Assembly: GCA_021464245.1 (NCBI GenBank)
Contig: JADCRB010000054.1
Span: 614,291 to 678,290, forward strand
Source: Carallia brachiata
Taxonomy: Eukaryota; Streptophyta; Magnoliopsida; Malpighiales; Rhizophoraceae
DNA length: 64,000 bases
Direction of reading: 5' to 3'
Shown here: positions 1 through 11,500 of the stretch, in pieces
How positions within the stretch are numbered: the first letter of the stretch is position 1
Layout: every line of letters starts with the position of its first letter
The notes under the pieces: generated by a model
What the model was told of the DNA's origin: nothing
Seen by the model: only the letters and a program-made list of their open reading frames with translations
Databases searched by the model: none
Translations under genes and position numbers: made by a program

Positions 1-912
1 ATCCATTATGGAAAATTTGTTGCTGAGGTTAAGTTCAGGGATGCCCCAGAGGCCTATGAACCTGCAATTCGCTCTCAGGTAGCATAGCAAAATACCATCA
101 GTATAATGATTAGCTAGAATTGTCTATTATTTTGTGTCGGTTGATTGCACAAGAGTGATTGATTACTAAAATGTTGACCTTACAAATTTATGCATCCATG
201 GTTTGATTGTGTAACTGGTGGAACTGCAATTCTACATTAATTAGAGGTCATATGCAATCAAAATACAAGATTCAGTTTTGCTTTTAAGTATCATGACTTC
301 AACATTGTTCGTAGCGTGGTCTGTTTTGTTATTACCACTACCCAATGGGGTGGCCACTGATAACTGTTAGAGAATTATGCAATTATGAAAATATCAATTC
401 AAGATATTAGCAATCAATCAATTATGAAAATTTAATGTAATCAATCTATGATTATAGTCAATGCCGTGTCAAGTTTCTTATGGTTTGACCACTGGGGTCT
501 ATTTTGCTGCGGCAGCAATCAGCAAAGAGCCGGAGACTTGTTTTGTGAGAATCCAATTTATAATTTTATGTCTGTTGGGATCCGTTTTGATGGTATTCTA
601 TTTGAATATTGCTGAGGGTTAAACGGAAAGAGACTTATTGAGTTTTCAGCATAGTGACGGCTAATAATTCAAATTTTTTCAGGACAGGGATGCTCTGATG
701 GAACTGTTGACATTTAAGAGTGTAGAAGAGGTGGTGAAGAAGAGGGTCGAGAAGAAAGCAATGGTGTTTGGACAAGGAGTTAGTTTTGGCAACAATGGAA
801 ACAGCATAAAGTACAAGGTCGATCCATCTGTGGTTTCGCGCCTATATGGAGAATGGGTTATGCCACTTACCAAGCTCGTTCAAGTGAGTATCTTCTCCAT
901 CGGTTGGACTGA
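1..912 (+). CDS. Chorismate mutase, 3' part, frameshifted near the C-terminus
   Basis: Converts chorismate to prephenate, the committed step to Phe and Tyr. Only the last two exons are in the window: 1..78 (26 codons, reading IHYGKFVAEVKFRDAPEAYE) and 683 to about 912. They carry the family motifs RDALMELL, VEEVVKKRVE and DPSVVSRLYGEWVMPLTK. No regulatory N-terminal part is in view, so plastid and cytosolic isoforms cannot be told apart directly; the overall look is CM2-like. After VQV the family normally ends EYLLRRLD-stop. Here one G of GTGGAG is missing at about 886, so that ending lies in the next frame (stop 910-912) and the actual frame runs on to a stop at 928. The deletion leaves GTGAGT, a perfect splice donor, so a new downstream exon is also possible. 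Identity is sure; whether the gene works is not. Confidence 0.85.
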
Positions 913-1242
913 AAATTCTACATTGTAGTGCTGATCGTTCATATGATGATCAACATTCCAAACACTGGATTCTGAAGATGTCATTGTTGATTAGTTTGAA
1001 GAATGCAACCAATGAAAAAAAAAAAATTGTTGCTGATATGCACGCCTATGATTAATGTGCACTCTTACATGGCACCTGCTTGAGAATTTAACCAAAATTG
1101 ATGCCCTACCTTTTCAGGTCAACAGTGAATCAGCTGCCCTTGAACTATTAGAACCGACATTGCTATCTGCAACTCCCAAGGTGCAAAGTTAAAGACTTCA
1201 AATGCCACCCACCAATCCGAAAGATAAAAAAAAAAAAAAAAA

Positions 1243-1266
1243 ACAATGAATGAATGAATGAATGAA
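1243..1266. repeat. (GAAT)n microsatellite
   Basis: Six or so tandem copies of a GAAT unit lie just after an A-run, downstream of the chorismate mutase gene. No function is seen. Confidence 0.8.
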
Positions 1267-1911
1267 AAAAATCATGTCAGCTTCATGCCAATAATTAGCC
1301 GTTGAAAATTCTAACCTCTTTAATTGGGAACACGACTAGAAGATCTTTAGCGAAACATGCTTTGGGAACTAGTAATTTTGGGCATTTGAAAAGTGGCATT
1401 ATGTAATTCCTGGGGAAATTTATCCCCAACACTCTTAACTCTGTTTTTATTATATTATAAAAAAATATATTACGTTATCAAAAATTATAAGAAATATACA
1501 AAGACAAATCGCACAAAGTTAAATAGGTTAGAATATGTGATAATACAAACGAAAATTAAGATTTGTTCCTCTACATTTGGATGTTTTTTTATCAATACCC
1601 ACAACATTTTTTTTTTTTGTTTTGAAATACACTTTTACCGTTTAGTCTGTTAGTCAAAATAAGCCTAATTAAAATTTTTTCCCTAAGTTGGGCTACGTGA
1701 TATATAGGTTGTATGTTATGTCAGAATATACTTGCCACGTCAGATCAGCTAGGTGATGATGTGGCAAATCAATAATTTAAAAATATAAAAATTTTGCAAA
1801 AAAACCTTAAAATTTACACTTAATGAAAAGTGTATTAGGAATTAAAAAAGAATTGTCTCACGTGTTGCAAAAGAATGATGAAGATATCATGAATGTTATG
1901 GAATTAATGAA

Positions 1912-2130
1912 AGAGTGTAATTACGTATTTCGAGACTTTTGTCTTGACATTTTGTTTCGAATGAAATCGCAGCTGTTATTTTTGAAACTGCGACTGATAT
2001 TTTTGAAATGTAAAAATAACAACTGATTCAAAAATATCAGTTCTAGTTTAAAAAATAACAGTTTTAGTTTCATTCGGCACATAATTCGGTACAAAAATTA
2101 CTGGCCCACCAACATTTATTTTTAATGAAA
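1912..2130. repeat. Dispersed inverted-repeat element, copy 1
   Basis: About 220 bases that match 21463-21690 almost base for base. Each copy starts with GAAAGAGT(G/A)TAATTACGTAT. Inside each is an imperfect inverted pair: TTTGTTTCGAATGAAAT on the left and ATTTCATTCGGCACATAATTC-like sequence on the right. This is the structure of a non-autonomous DNA transposon. Short open frames here are translations of the repeat, not genes. Confidence 0.7.
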
Positions 2131-3900
2131 ATGTCCAAAGAACAACTACAAGCATTGAAAAAGAAGGAATTAGATTCTTTACTCAGTAAAATAATTCTTT
2201 TTTATAGGAAACATAATATCACCGCTCTAAATATGAATTATATCTTTGCTTCTCAAGGACAAGCAAGACGTAAAATTGATTCAGTGTCAAATTTACATCA
2301 ATCTTAAGTTGATTTATTTTACTAATTGTTTGACAATTAACTACAAGAACTCAGTAATATATTCATAGAAGTGTCTATAGAATCGCTTCATTGTACAACA
2401 TGCTTAAGTCCAAAAGACTTACTTTTAACAAAAGAAAACTTTGTTTGTCTTGCTGAATATTCCACCTCTGATTTCTCTTAGCCTTTGATAAGCAACTTGA
2501 CAACTAAATTTTAGATGTTCGTGACGATAATATGTTCTCAAAATTGAAAGGACTTGCTGATCTTTCAAGCAAGCTCGTTCAGACGAAAAAGCATTATTTT
2601 CTCTTAAAATTAACTTTGATTCTACCAGTGGCAACCCCGACAGTGAAATGAAGCTTCTTCGCATTGACTATTATCAAAAATTAATTGCATAGTCGGATGA
2701 AAGATGAGCGAATGAATAATTATTTAGATACTTATATAGAGAAAAATGCATTTAATAGTAGGGATAAAAGTAAAATTAGTCGTAAACTTTTATAAATTTG
2801 TATCATTAAAATATATATATTTTTATTTTTTTATTTTAATTTTAAACCCTCAAAATTGAGTGCAATTAAGTACTTCTATCAACGACATTAAAATTGGATA
2901 CGTTAGATTAATGTATAATATTAAACGGCTTGATTCAATTTTATTAATAGAAGAACTTGATTGCAAAATATTTTAAAATTTTAAAATTGAAATAACAACA
3001 TAAAACAATTAAGATTGATTATAAAAATTCATAATAAATTAAAACTAATTTTTCTTTTCAACAACGTAAAAATTATATAAAAGGAGATGTATGTAAATTG
3101 TAATAGAATCGATGGGCTACGACCAGGGGCCCAGCAACATCCAACCGAATAGGTGTGGACGTGGCAAAATCACGATGGAGTACAGTAGTACTTACCGCAA
3201 CTCTCCGTATGAATGACCAATAAAGTTACACCACCGGATGGGGTAATTGAGTTGAATTTTTTAAGAAAATAAATATTTTTCAAATTTTTTTATTTTCATA
3301 TATATTATATAAAATATATATTTTAAATTTTAAAATAATATTTATTTATTTTTCAATTTTAATTTTATAATTTTTGATTTCATACTTCTTTTAATATAAA
3401 TTAAAAACTAAATAATTGTATTTTTTAGTGGCGCATTAATTCTTTCAAACACCCAATCCGACGTTTTATCCACGCTTTACTAGGAGTAAGAATACACATC
3501 TTGAGTTATTTTATTTTAAAATTTATCTCAATTAAATGAAATGAAATTAATTATTTTTAAAATATAAAAATAATAAATATTTTAAAAATATTAATCTTTA
3601 TTTTAAAAATATTAATCATTATTTCAGAATAAATCCCAGAAAAAAAAAAAAAAAAAAAACAACGAGATCCTAACATTTTCTCCTGTTAATGATTTTCCCA
3701 TAGCGTCGCTTGCTTGCTTGCTCCGAGTTCAACTCCAAGTGCCGTTCTTTTATCATTTTCAATTATATCCTCCTCCGCCTCCTCACACGCAAGCACAGCA
3801 CCCACACCGACATCGCCAACAACAAAGAGCAGCAGCAACAATAGCTACCAACCAAAATAATAAAACACATCACCCACACTCTCTCTCTCTCCCGATCTAA
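2131..3900. other. AT-rich intergenic DNA and TM9SF 5' region
   Basis: No protein of known type was seen on either strand. From about 2700 to 3650 the sequence is extremely AT-rich, with A-runs and TTTTAAA-type repeats. Base composition becomes mixed at 3660-3925, with CCTCC and CAACA-rich stretches and a TCTAAA repeat at 3895-3917. This is probably the promoter and 5' UTR of the next gene. Confidence 0.5.
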
Positions 3901-3925
3901 ATCTAAATCTAAATCTAAGAGAGCC

Positions 3926-6900
3926 ATGGAGCCCCGACCGACGTGCGCACCTCCGTTGACGGCGATCTGTCTGATATTCGTTGGGGTTCTGATCCATGGC
4001 GGTCACTGCTTCTACCTCCCCGGCGTTGCCCCCGAGGATTTCCTCAAGGTCATTTCATTTCTCAATTTTTTTTCCTCTTTATTAACCTCTTATACTGTCG
4101 CCAACAAGGTTACTGATCCACATTTCTACTTGGCAGATCTGCCTTTTTTCTTTTTTTTTGTTTAAGTTTGTGTTTTTCTGGTTTTTCTTTTGCTTTCTGT
4201 TTGGCCGCTTAGAAAATTTGATTGGAAAAAAAAAAATTAAGGGAGAATTCGGTTCCAGGTTAGACAAGACGCATTTTTCGGTTGCATTTTTTTAGGATTC
4301 TCATATTTTAAGGATTCATTTTCTTTTTGCACGGTGAAGTACCCTTTAATGTTTATGACGTAGGGCCGATAGGTTTTGATTTCATGCATGGACTCACGGA
4401 TTGATAAATTCAACAGTATGCTCATTTCCAAATAACTTTGTGTTCGTTTTGCTGTCTTAGTTTGTTAACCCATTCGCTGCATTTCAAGTCCTCATTTTGT
4501 GAGATCCACTGATCCAAGAAACTGAACTCAGCCAGCTCACTGGAGAGAAAAACCATATTAATTGCATTCTTCGCCGTTATTCTTTATTACCTGTTATTTT
4601 TGTTATTGATGAAGAGTTGAAGATGCATGATGCACATTTTCCATGACAGATTTTAGAAAAAAAAATTCTAGCTTGCAGCGTAATGCACCCGAAAAAAAAA
4701 AGGATTTTAAGCTTGTACTTAATGGCAACTGCATTGATACTTTGACGATTTGCTCCCTCTTTGCCAAGGCAACATAATGAAGAGTCTCTTGGGTAGCATT
4801 ATATAGTCAGTCCCTTTTTTTTTTTTGGGAAGCCTTAGAATTGGTACTTTACAATTTTCATCCATTTAATTTTTCTTCTAATTGGAGTTTTAGTGTTCAG
4901 GAAAAAAAAAATTTGTAGCATGGCAAACCACCCTAGATTTACAAATATTGTGGCAAAATAAGTGGAAGAAATGGATTTTCCCTACTTCTTTTATTTGGAT
5001 TTTATTTTTTATGGGTACAGGGTGATGAACTGAAGGTGAAAGTTAACAAATTAACCTCCATAAGGACACAACTGCCTTACTCATATTATTCTCTTCGGTA
5101 TTGTCGGCCATCCAAAATTGTGGACAGTGCAGAGAATCTTGGAGAAGTACTTCGCGGTGATCGTATTGAAAACTCTCCCTATGTGGTCAGTTTCTATTCA
5201 TTGACTGTGTCCAAACCTGTTTTCCGATGTATTTTGTTCTGACCTCTTCTAGTGCATTTGTTTTAGTTTAAAATGCGTGAGCCAAAGATGTGCAATATTG
5301 CTTGCCATGTTACTCTTGATGCCAAAACTGCAAAGCAGTTCAAGGAGAAGATTGATGATGAGTACCGGGTTAACATGTATGAAACACTTTATTTGGCACT
5401 TAAGTTTAAATGCCTAATGTCTTGATAAATCCTTTCACCTTGTGATTACTCTCCCTTGCATGTGACAGGATCCTTGATAACCTTCCTCTTGTCGTTCCCA
5501 TACAAAGGTTGGATCAGGAATCTCCTACTGTCTATCAGCTTGGCCATCATGTTGGGCTCAAAGGGCAATACAGTGGGGTGTGTGGATTATTCCTTAGTTA
5601 TTCCATTTTTTGTTGATGTACTGGGGGGCTTTTGTGTTTGCTTATTATTCCAGTTTATATGCAGAACAAGGAGGAAAGATATTTCATACACAATCATTTG
5701 TCATTTACCGTCAAGTTTCATAAAGATTCACAAACTGATTCGGCAAGAATAGTGGGATTTGAAGTTAAACCATTCAGGTTAGTTATTCCAGCCAATGCAT
5801 TTTCTTCAAAACAGTTTATTGTGCTCTTTTTCTATGTTAGTGATCTTGTCACTGCTGTGGGTGTTCAAAACGTGCAGTGTTAAGCATGAGTATGAAGGGA
5901 AGTGGAATGATGACAAGACGCGTTTAACAACATGTGATCCACATGCAAAACACACTGTTGTTAATTCCAACACGCCTCAAGAAGTTGGAGAGAAAAATGA
6001 AATTGTTTTCACATATGATGTAGACTTCCAGGTGTGTTTTGTACATAATCATTATCTACATATATTCAGAACAGCTTACATTCAGCATCTTCTGTGGTTT
6101 GCAGTCCCTATTTTTGAGTGGCTTGATTTCTTTTTTATTTTTTGTTTTTTAATTGTGGGCACACATAATCTCCAAGGAAATCATTATCATGCCCCACACC
6201 TATTTTTCAAAAAAGGAAGAAGAAAAAAAGTTATTAACTGTGTTGGAATGTAATACTGATTGTAAAATGCGCCATCTCTCTTGCTTGTTTTTCTCACTAT
6301 GTTACTGCTTCACTAATCTACCTTTCAGGAGAGTGAAGTGAAGTGGGCATCTAGATGGGATGCCTATCTTTTAATGAGTGATGATCAGATTCACTGGTTT
6401 TCAATAGTCAATTCATTGATGATTGTTCTCTTCCTCTCGGGCATGGTGGCAATGATAATGCTACGGACACTTTACCGTGATATATCCAAGTACAATGAAC
6501 TTGAGACCCAGGAAGAAGCGCAAGAAGAGACAGGCTGGAAGCTTGTCCATGGTGATGTTTTCAGGCCTCCAGCAAATTCGGATTTGCTGTGTGTCTATGT
6601 TGGAACAGGTGTTCAATTCTTTGGGATGTTCCTTGTTACCATGATTTTTGCTGTTCTTGGGTTTCTGTCCCCATCAAACCGAGGTGGTCTTATGACAGCT
6701 ATGCTCTTGCTGTGGGTTTTTATGGGCCTTTTTGCTGGTTATGCCTCTACTCGATTATATAAATTGTTCAAAGGAGCAGAGTGGAAAAAAATTGCCCTAA
6801 GGACCGCAATCATGTTTCCAGGGATCGTCTCTGTCATTTTCTTTTTGCTGAATGCTCTGATATGGGGCCAGAAATCATCTGGGGCTGTTCCATTTGGAAC

Positions 6901-7486
6901 CATGTTTGCTTTGGTATTTTTATGGTTTGGAATATCAGTTCCACTTGTTTTTGTCGGAAGTTACATTGGGTTCAGAAAGCCTGCAATTGAGGATCCGGTG
7001 AAGACCAACAAGATTCCCAGGCAGATCCCAGAACAGGCTTGGTACATGAACCCAGCATTCTCGATTTTAATTGGTGGAATACTTCCATTTGGAGCTGTCT
7101 TCATTGAGCTCTTTTTCATCCTCACCTCGATCTGGCTGAATCAGTTCTACTACATCTTTGGTTTCCTCTTCCTGGTGTTTATCATACTGATTATCACTTG
7201 TGCTGAAATTACTATAGTGCTCTGCTACTTTCAGTTGTGCAGTGAGGACTATCTGTGGTGGTGGAGGTCATACCTAACAGCAGGCTCTTCTGCTCTATAC
7301 CTGTTCCTTTACGCTACTTTCTACTTCTTCACAAAGCTTGAGATAACCAAGCTAGTTTCTGCAATCTTATACTTTGGATACATGCTTATTGCCTCGTATG
7401 CATTTTTCGTCGTAACTGGTACCATTGGATTTTATGCTTGCTTTTGGTTCACAAGGCTTATTTACTCATCAGTCAAGATCGATTAA
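3926..7486 (+). CDS. Transmembrane 9 superfamily protein (EMP70/TMN)
   Basis: Nine-transmembrane protein of the Golgi and endosomal membranes; the family is implicated in sorting of membrane proteins. Seven exons join in frame: 3926..4048, 5021..5185, 5267..5376, 5469..5577, 5665..5777, 5878..6031, 6329..7486. They encode 643 residues, the normal family length. The start has a signal peptide followed by [11 protein letters not shown], the mature N-terminus typical of the family. The lumenal domain contains [24 protein letters not shown] and [14 protein letters not shown]. The single large last exon holds the membrane domain ([18 protein letters not shown], then eight more segments). The protein ends KID, matching the KXD/E COPI and Golgi-retention motif known in plant EMPs. 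For exon 5 the acceptor TATGCAG before AACAAG was chosen because the nearer CCAG breaks the frame. The gene looks intact. Confidence 0.95.
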
Positions 7487-8030
7487 TTCTGGGTGGGTTC
7501 ATTTCGTCGTTGTGACAGTGTAAGATTCGAAATTGGTAGATAATTATGGCTTCGGATGTAAACATTTTACCCATTTTGGAATTGAGACGAGGTGACTGTC
7601 CTGATGTTGTGGTTCTGTTACTTTACTTTTGTTGAGGAATTACCTTGCTCCATATGTAGATTGTTGTGAAGCATACTATGCTATTATTTGATCGTCGCAG
7701 TGTCTTTTCGGTTTACGTTAGTCATGAATCAAGAACGTTTGACCTTGCTGATCCAACTTCCATTTCTCTGTTACGCATTTCCTGCAGGTCAATGAAGTTA
7801 ATTGAATCAAAACCAACCATATATATTGATTTCTCTAGAAAAATCGCTTACTCTGGTTTTGCTGCATGTGCGTTCGGGAAAAAGATCAGCAGACTCAAAA
7901 GATTATTGAATCCTAAAACCTTCAAAACCTGAAGATGTAAAAGCGATCCCGTTTCTTGGCTCTTAACACTGGAAGGGACATTGCAATTCGCTATGTTTGT
8001 TTATTTTTGGCTTAAAAGATGCACCGCGCT

Positions 8031-8369
8031 GAGTGCATGCACGCATGCATGAGGAGCTACTTCGATTGCAAAGCTTCGTGATTGGAAGCTGGAAACTCCA
8101 ATTTCTTCATCTTTTCTCTCATCGCTTGTATTTGTTGACGTAACGGCAGCGGATTCATGTGCAGGCTATAAAAGTAACTTCCATTCGGCGAGGTGTATCC
8201 TTCCTTGACACAACCAAAACAACCTTATCACGCCCCGGTTAGGTTGGTGTCAAGGGCCTGTTGCGTCGAGAGTTTTGTGTGACTGCCTCCTGCTATGAAA
8301 CCCAAGAAAATGGGCAAATGCAAATTCTTGAACCATCTACCAGCTGTACTGATTGCCTTAAAACTGTGA
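8031..8369 (+). other. Possible orphan promoter plus 24-residue ORF
   Basis: Two RY-type CATGCA motifs lie at 8034-8050 and a TATA-like CTATAAAAG at 8166-8174. An ATG at 8295 then opens a 24-codon frame (MKPKKMGKCKFLNHLPAVLI, then ALKL) ending with TGA at 8367-8369. The arrangement resembles a compact promoter and short transcript. I recognise no protein family, and the spacing may be chance. Confidence 0.2.
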
Positions 8370-8495
8370 ATGAAAAGCAAGATACCCCACAATTGGAGAT
8401 GATTTTTCCGGACACTGACAATTTCCCACTATTGATGTTAACCTTATGGAAATGCCGTATTCTAGGCAACGCAGTTTTTTCCCTTTGTGTTTTAA

Positions 8496-9554
8496 GGTAC
8501 ATTTGTTTGATGGGATAAGGTAAATATGATATCTTATTTTATATTTAGTTGGTTAATAAGATAAGTATAAGATAAATTAGTGTGGACTTACTATGCCATA
8601 AATATGAATATGGGATAGTACTATCCTTCTAACTCTTATAGACTAGTTTATCCCACGTCATAAACTAGTGTTAATAAATTATATATTTACTAAAATATCC
8701 TCTTAATTAAAATAACTATTAAATATTTTTTAAAAAATTAACATAAAATTTAAAAAATTTATTTCTCTCTCATCTTCTCTCTCTTCCCTTCTCTCTCTCA
8801 CTCATCTCCTCCCTCTTTCCTTTCTCTCTCCTCCCTCCTCTCTCTCACCCCTCGTCTCGCTCTCTCTTGCCTTTCTCTCTGCTCCCTCTTCTCTCTCTCT
8901 CAATTATTGTCTCTCTCTTCCCTTTCTCTCTCCTCCCTCTTCTCTCACTCTCACTCCTCATCTCTCTTTCTTCCCTTTCTCTCGCTCCCTCCTCCTTCCT
9001 CCCTTCCTTTCTCTCTCCTCCCTCTCTCTTCCTTCCTCCCTTCCTGTCTCTCTCCTCATTCTCTGGCTCGTGCTCATTCTTTCTTTTTTTTTATATATAA
9101 ATTTAAAAGTTTATCTCTTAAAATTTATTTAATTTTTCTTCAAAAAATTAAAAAAAATTAATCTTTTTTTGATATTTTAAAATTTATTTGTATAAATAAA
9201 ATTAATACTTAATTTTAAAAAATATTTTTTATACAAAATTAAAAAATTATAAACAGTATAATGTATAATAACATGTAAAATAAATATTAATTTTTATTAC
9301 TTAATTTTAATTATTTTTAATAAAAAGATTAAAATTAATAGTAAATGTAAATTAATTATTTCAAAGGATAAAAAAATAATTTTGATATATTATACTATTC
9401 TATCTCATATCATTTAGATATTAAATAAGATAACTATTTTATACTATTTGATGACATCCAAATATAATATAAATTAGTAATTTAGTCTATCATATACTAT
9501 ATTAGCCTATACTATTCTATACCGCACTGTCCAATCTGCGTACCAAACATACCC
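8496..9554. mobile_element. Tourist-like MITE (TTAA target duplication)
   Basis: The left end GGTACATTTGTTTG and the right end CAAACATACCC are inverted repeats. TTAA flanks both sides (8492-8495 and 9555-9558). Together these fit a PIF/Harbinger-type non-autonomous element of about 1.06 kb. Inside, 8763-9080 is an almost pure CT tract (CTCTCTC, CCCTCC, CTTCC units) and the rest is AT-rich. The Ser/Leu-rich open frames over the CT tract are low-complexity translations, not genes. Confidence 0.65.
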
Positions 9555-9860
9555 TTAAAGTTTATCTTCTAGCTTTGGCGATACCACTTAATAGGCTTAA
9601 GGTCATTCTACTACATCGAGCTCCTAAAAAGAACATTAGCTTGAAATAAAATTAGCAGAAAAGAGAAACAAAGGTGGCATGCATTGATCATCAGTTACTA
9701 ACAAAACAGCGGAATGATGCAAATTAACAAAAGATGAAGGCTCGTGGTCTTCCTGGTTTTAATGATCAGATCAGTTTGGCATGAGATACCCATCCAAACA
9801 GAGCACCGAAAAAAAAAAAAAAAGAGAAATAATTACATATATAGGGCATGTATCGACTAT

Positions 9861-10127
9861 CTACTTCCTTGGGTGGGTGTCCCTGGGATGAGCACTATTG
9901 GAAGCGACCTTGGCAACGTCCCGGGCACTTGCTTCTGGTTTTTTCTTGGAATAGAGGACCATGTATCCGATGGCGGCAGTGATGAGGAAGCCAGTAACCG
10001 CCATGCTGGTCGTGCTGAAGGGTAGCTTGCGCCTCTGGTGCAGGATCCCTCCGGCTCCCGGGTTGTTTCCAGGTGGCGGCCTCTTGGATCCCTCCCCACC
10101 TGTTGCTTTCGATTCTTCAGGGCTCAT
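9861..10127 (-). CDS. Small conserved single-pass membrane protein
   Basis: An 88-residue protein in one uninterrupted frame. Residues 1-32 are polar and Gly/Pro-rich. RRKLPFSTTSMAVTGFLI begins a hydrophobic segment (about residues 40-60) ending IGYMVLYSKKKPEAS, so positive charges flank the membrane span. The tail is DVAKVASNSAHPRDTHPRK. I recognise the core RRKLP...GFLI..IGY..LY.KKKPEA and a C-terminal HP.DTHPRK as those of a small uncharacterised plant protein family, but know no function. The start is the first ATG in this frame after a stop; a 14-codon uORF overlaps it. Confidence 0.8.
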   Translation of the reverse strand: MSPEESKATGGEGSKRPPPGNNPGAGGILHQRRKLPFSTTSMAVTGFLITAAIGYMVLYSKKKPEASARDVAKVASNSAHPRDTHPRK

Positions 10128-10168
10128 CTCGTCTTGTGGGCGTCGGCTGTTCTCCTCTCCCTCTTCAT
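10124..10168 (-). promoter_or_regulatory. uORF overlapping the main start codon (ATGA)
   Basis: A 14-codon frame, MKRERRTADAHKTR, starts 41 bases upstream of the small membrane protein. Its TGA stop overlaps the main ATG as ATGA. This geometry allows termination-reinitiation coupling and would be expected to limit or tune translation of the main frame. It assumes the uORF lies in the mature mRNA, which the sequence cannot show. Confidence 0.5.
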
Positions 10169-10409
10169 TCCCCTGCTCTTGCTCTGCTGCTACTTAATTC
10201 AGTGCTTGGAAATTTACTTTCATGACATTTACTACTAGAGACGAGAAAGGAGCAGTACTGCCACGTCCATGCAACGCACCGCAATTGTGAAGGTTTGTTC
10301 TTTGACACGTAGCACTTGCATGTCACTGGCTCACGCTATGAGGGCAAGTGGAGAAGCTGGAGAAGGAGTGTTTGTTTTTACGATTCGGTTTCAAAGAACA
10401 ACGGGAATA

Positions 10410-11500
10410 TGTTGTTTATAGAGTGTTTAAACTTGTTGTTACTTCTTGTTGTTTTTGATACTAATTGTTTAGTGTTATTGATTAATTTTATCGTTAATTG
10501 ATAAAATAAAATTATAATATTGGATTAAATTTGTATAAATTTATTTTAACTTGATAATAAAATGATTATTTTAAATTTTTTATTTCTATTTTATTATAAT
10601 AGGTAATTTTTTAATTTTTAATAAATCTAAATTAGTATTATAAAAATTATTTTTAAATATTTTAAAAAAAATTATTAAATGTGTGATTTTAGAATTAATT
10701 ATAATTTTTAATAAATATTAATATTGTCAAAAATATTATTTTTACTACAATATTCAAAAATATATTATTATTTCTATCGAGTAAATTACAGTTTTTACGA
10801 AAAAAAATGGCGCGGCAGTACTTGAGTGCCTATATCATTTATTATACTGTCTATATTACTTATTATACTATACAAAAACAAAAGTTAAAATATCAATAAT
10901 TATTAGAAATAGAAAGATTTTCCTGGTAAAATAAAATGGAATTGAAAAGACTTTCAACACCACCAGAAAAAAAAAAAAAAAAAAAAAAAAAGCATATACA
11001 GAGACCGTTGGACAACTGTTGATACCTTTCTACTTTGACTAGGCGGCAGAAAAGCATCATTTTGAAGGTTATTTTTGTAAGAGTGCAGTTACATGCTGTT
11101 CGGACAGTTTTATCTGATTTGTTGTCTGGATGACTTGTCAAATTAGAATGATTTTTGTTTTTTTAATTATATTGATAAATTTTTTTAAAACATAAATATT
11201 TTTTTATTACAAAAAAATATCAACGTGATTAAAAAAAAAAAAATTAGTTGCAATCCAACGTATCCCTCCAACAAAAATCAGGCAAACATGTACCGATGAC
11301 TATTTTTTTTGTTTGTGTAATTTTATTATTTATCAATTGTTAATGAAAACAAAAATTAAGGAGATATATAATTTTTTGATTAATAACTATTTTTAGAAGA
11401 TATTAACAACAACATACAAAAAAATTAATCAAACACTTGTATTCTTATTTTTTAGAATAGCAGCAGCACAACAACAGCAACTCTCAAAAACTAAGTCAAC
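10410..11500. repeat. Dispersed AT-rich repeat related to the window's right end
   Basis: The stretch 10430-10720 aligns by eye with 63755-64000. Shared runs include GATAAAATAAAATTATAATAT, AATAAAATGATTATTTTAAAT-like sequence and TTTTATTATAATAGGTAAT-like sequence. At 11455-11500 AGCAGCAGCACAACAACAGC is the reverse complement of the GCTGCTGTTGTTG motif at 63452 and 63571, so it may be the opposite end of a roughly 1.1 kb element. No coding frame was seen. A long A-run lies at 10969-10990. Confidence 0.5.

Noticed and set aside
8867..9161. Ser/Leu-rich open frames over the CT tract
   Set aside because: Pure translation of a low-complexity pyrimidine tract inside a MITE.
9744..10238. Plus-strand frames opposite the small membrane protein
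   Set aside because: Shadow frames; only the minus strand gives the recognised KKKPEA...HPRK protein.
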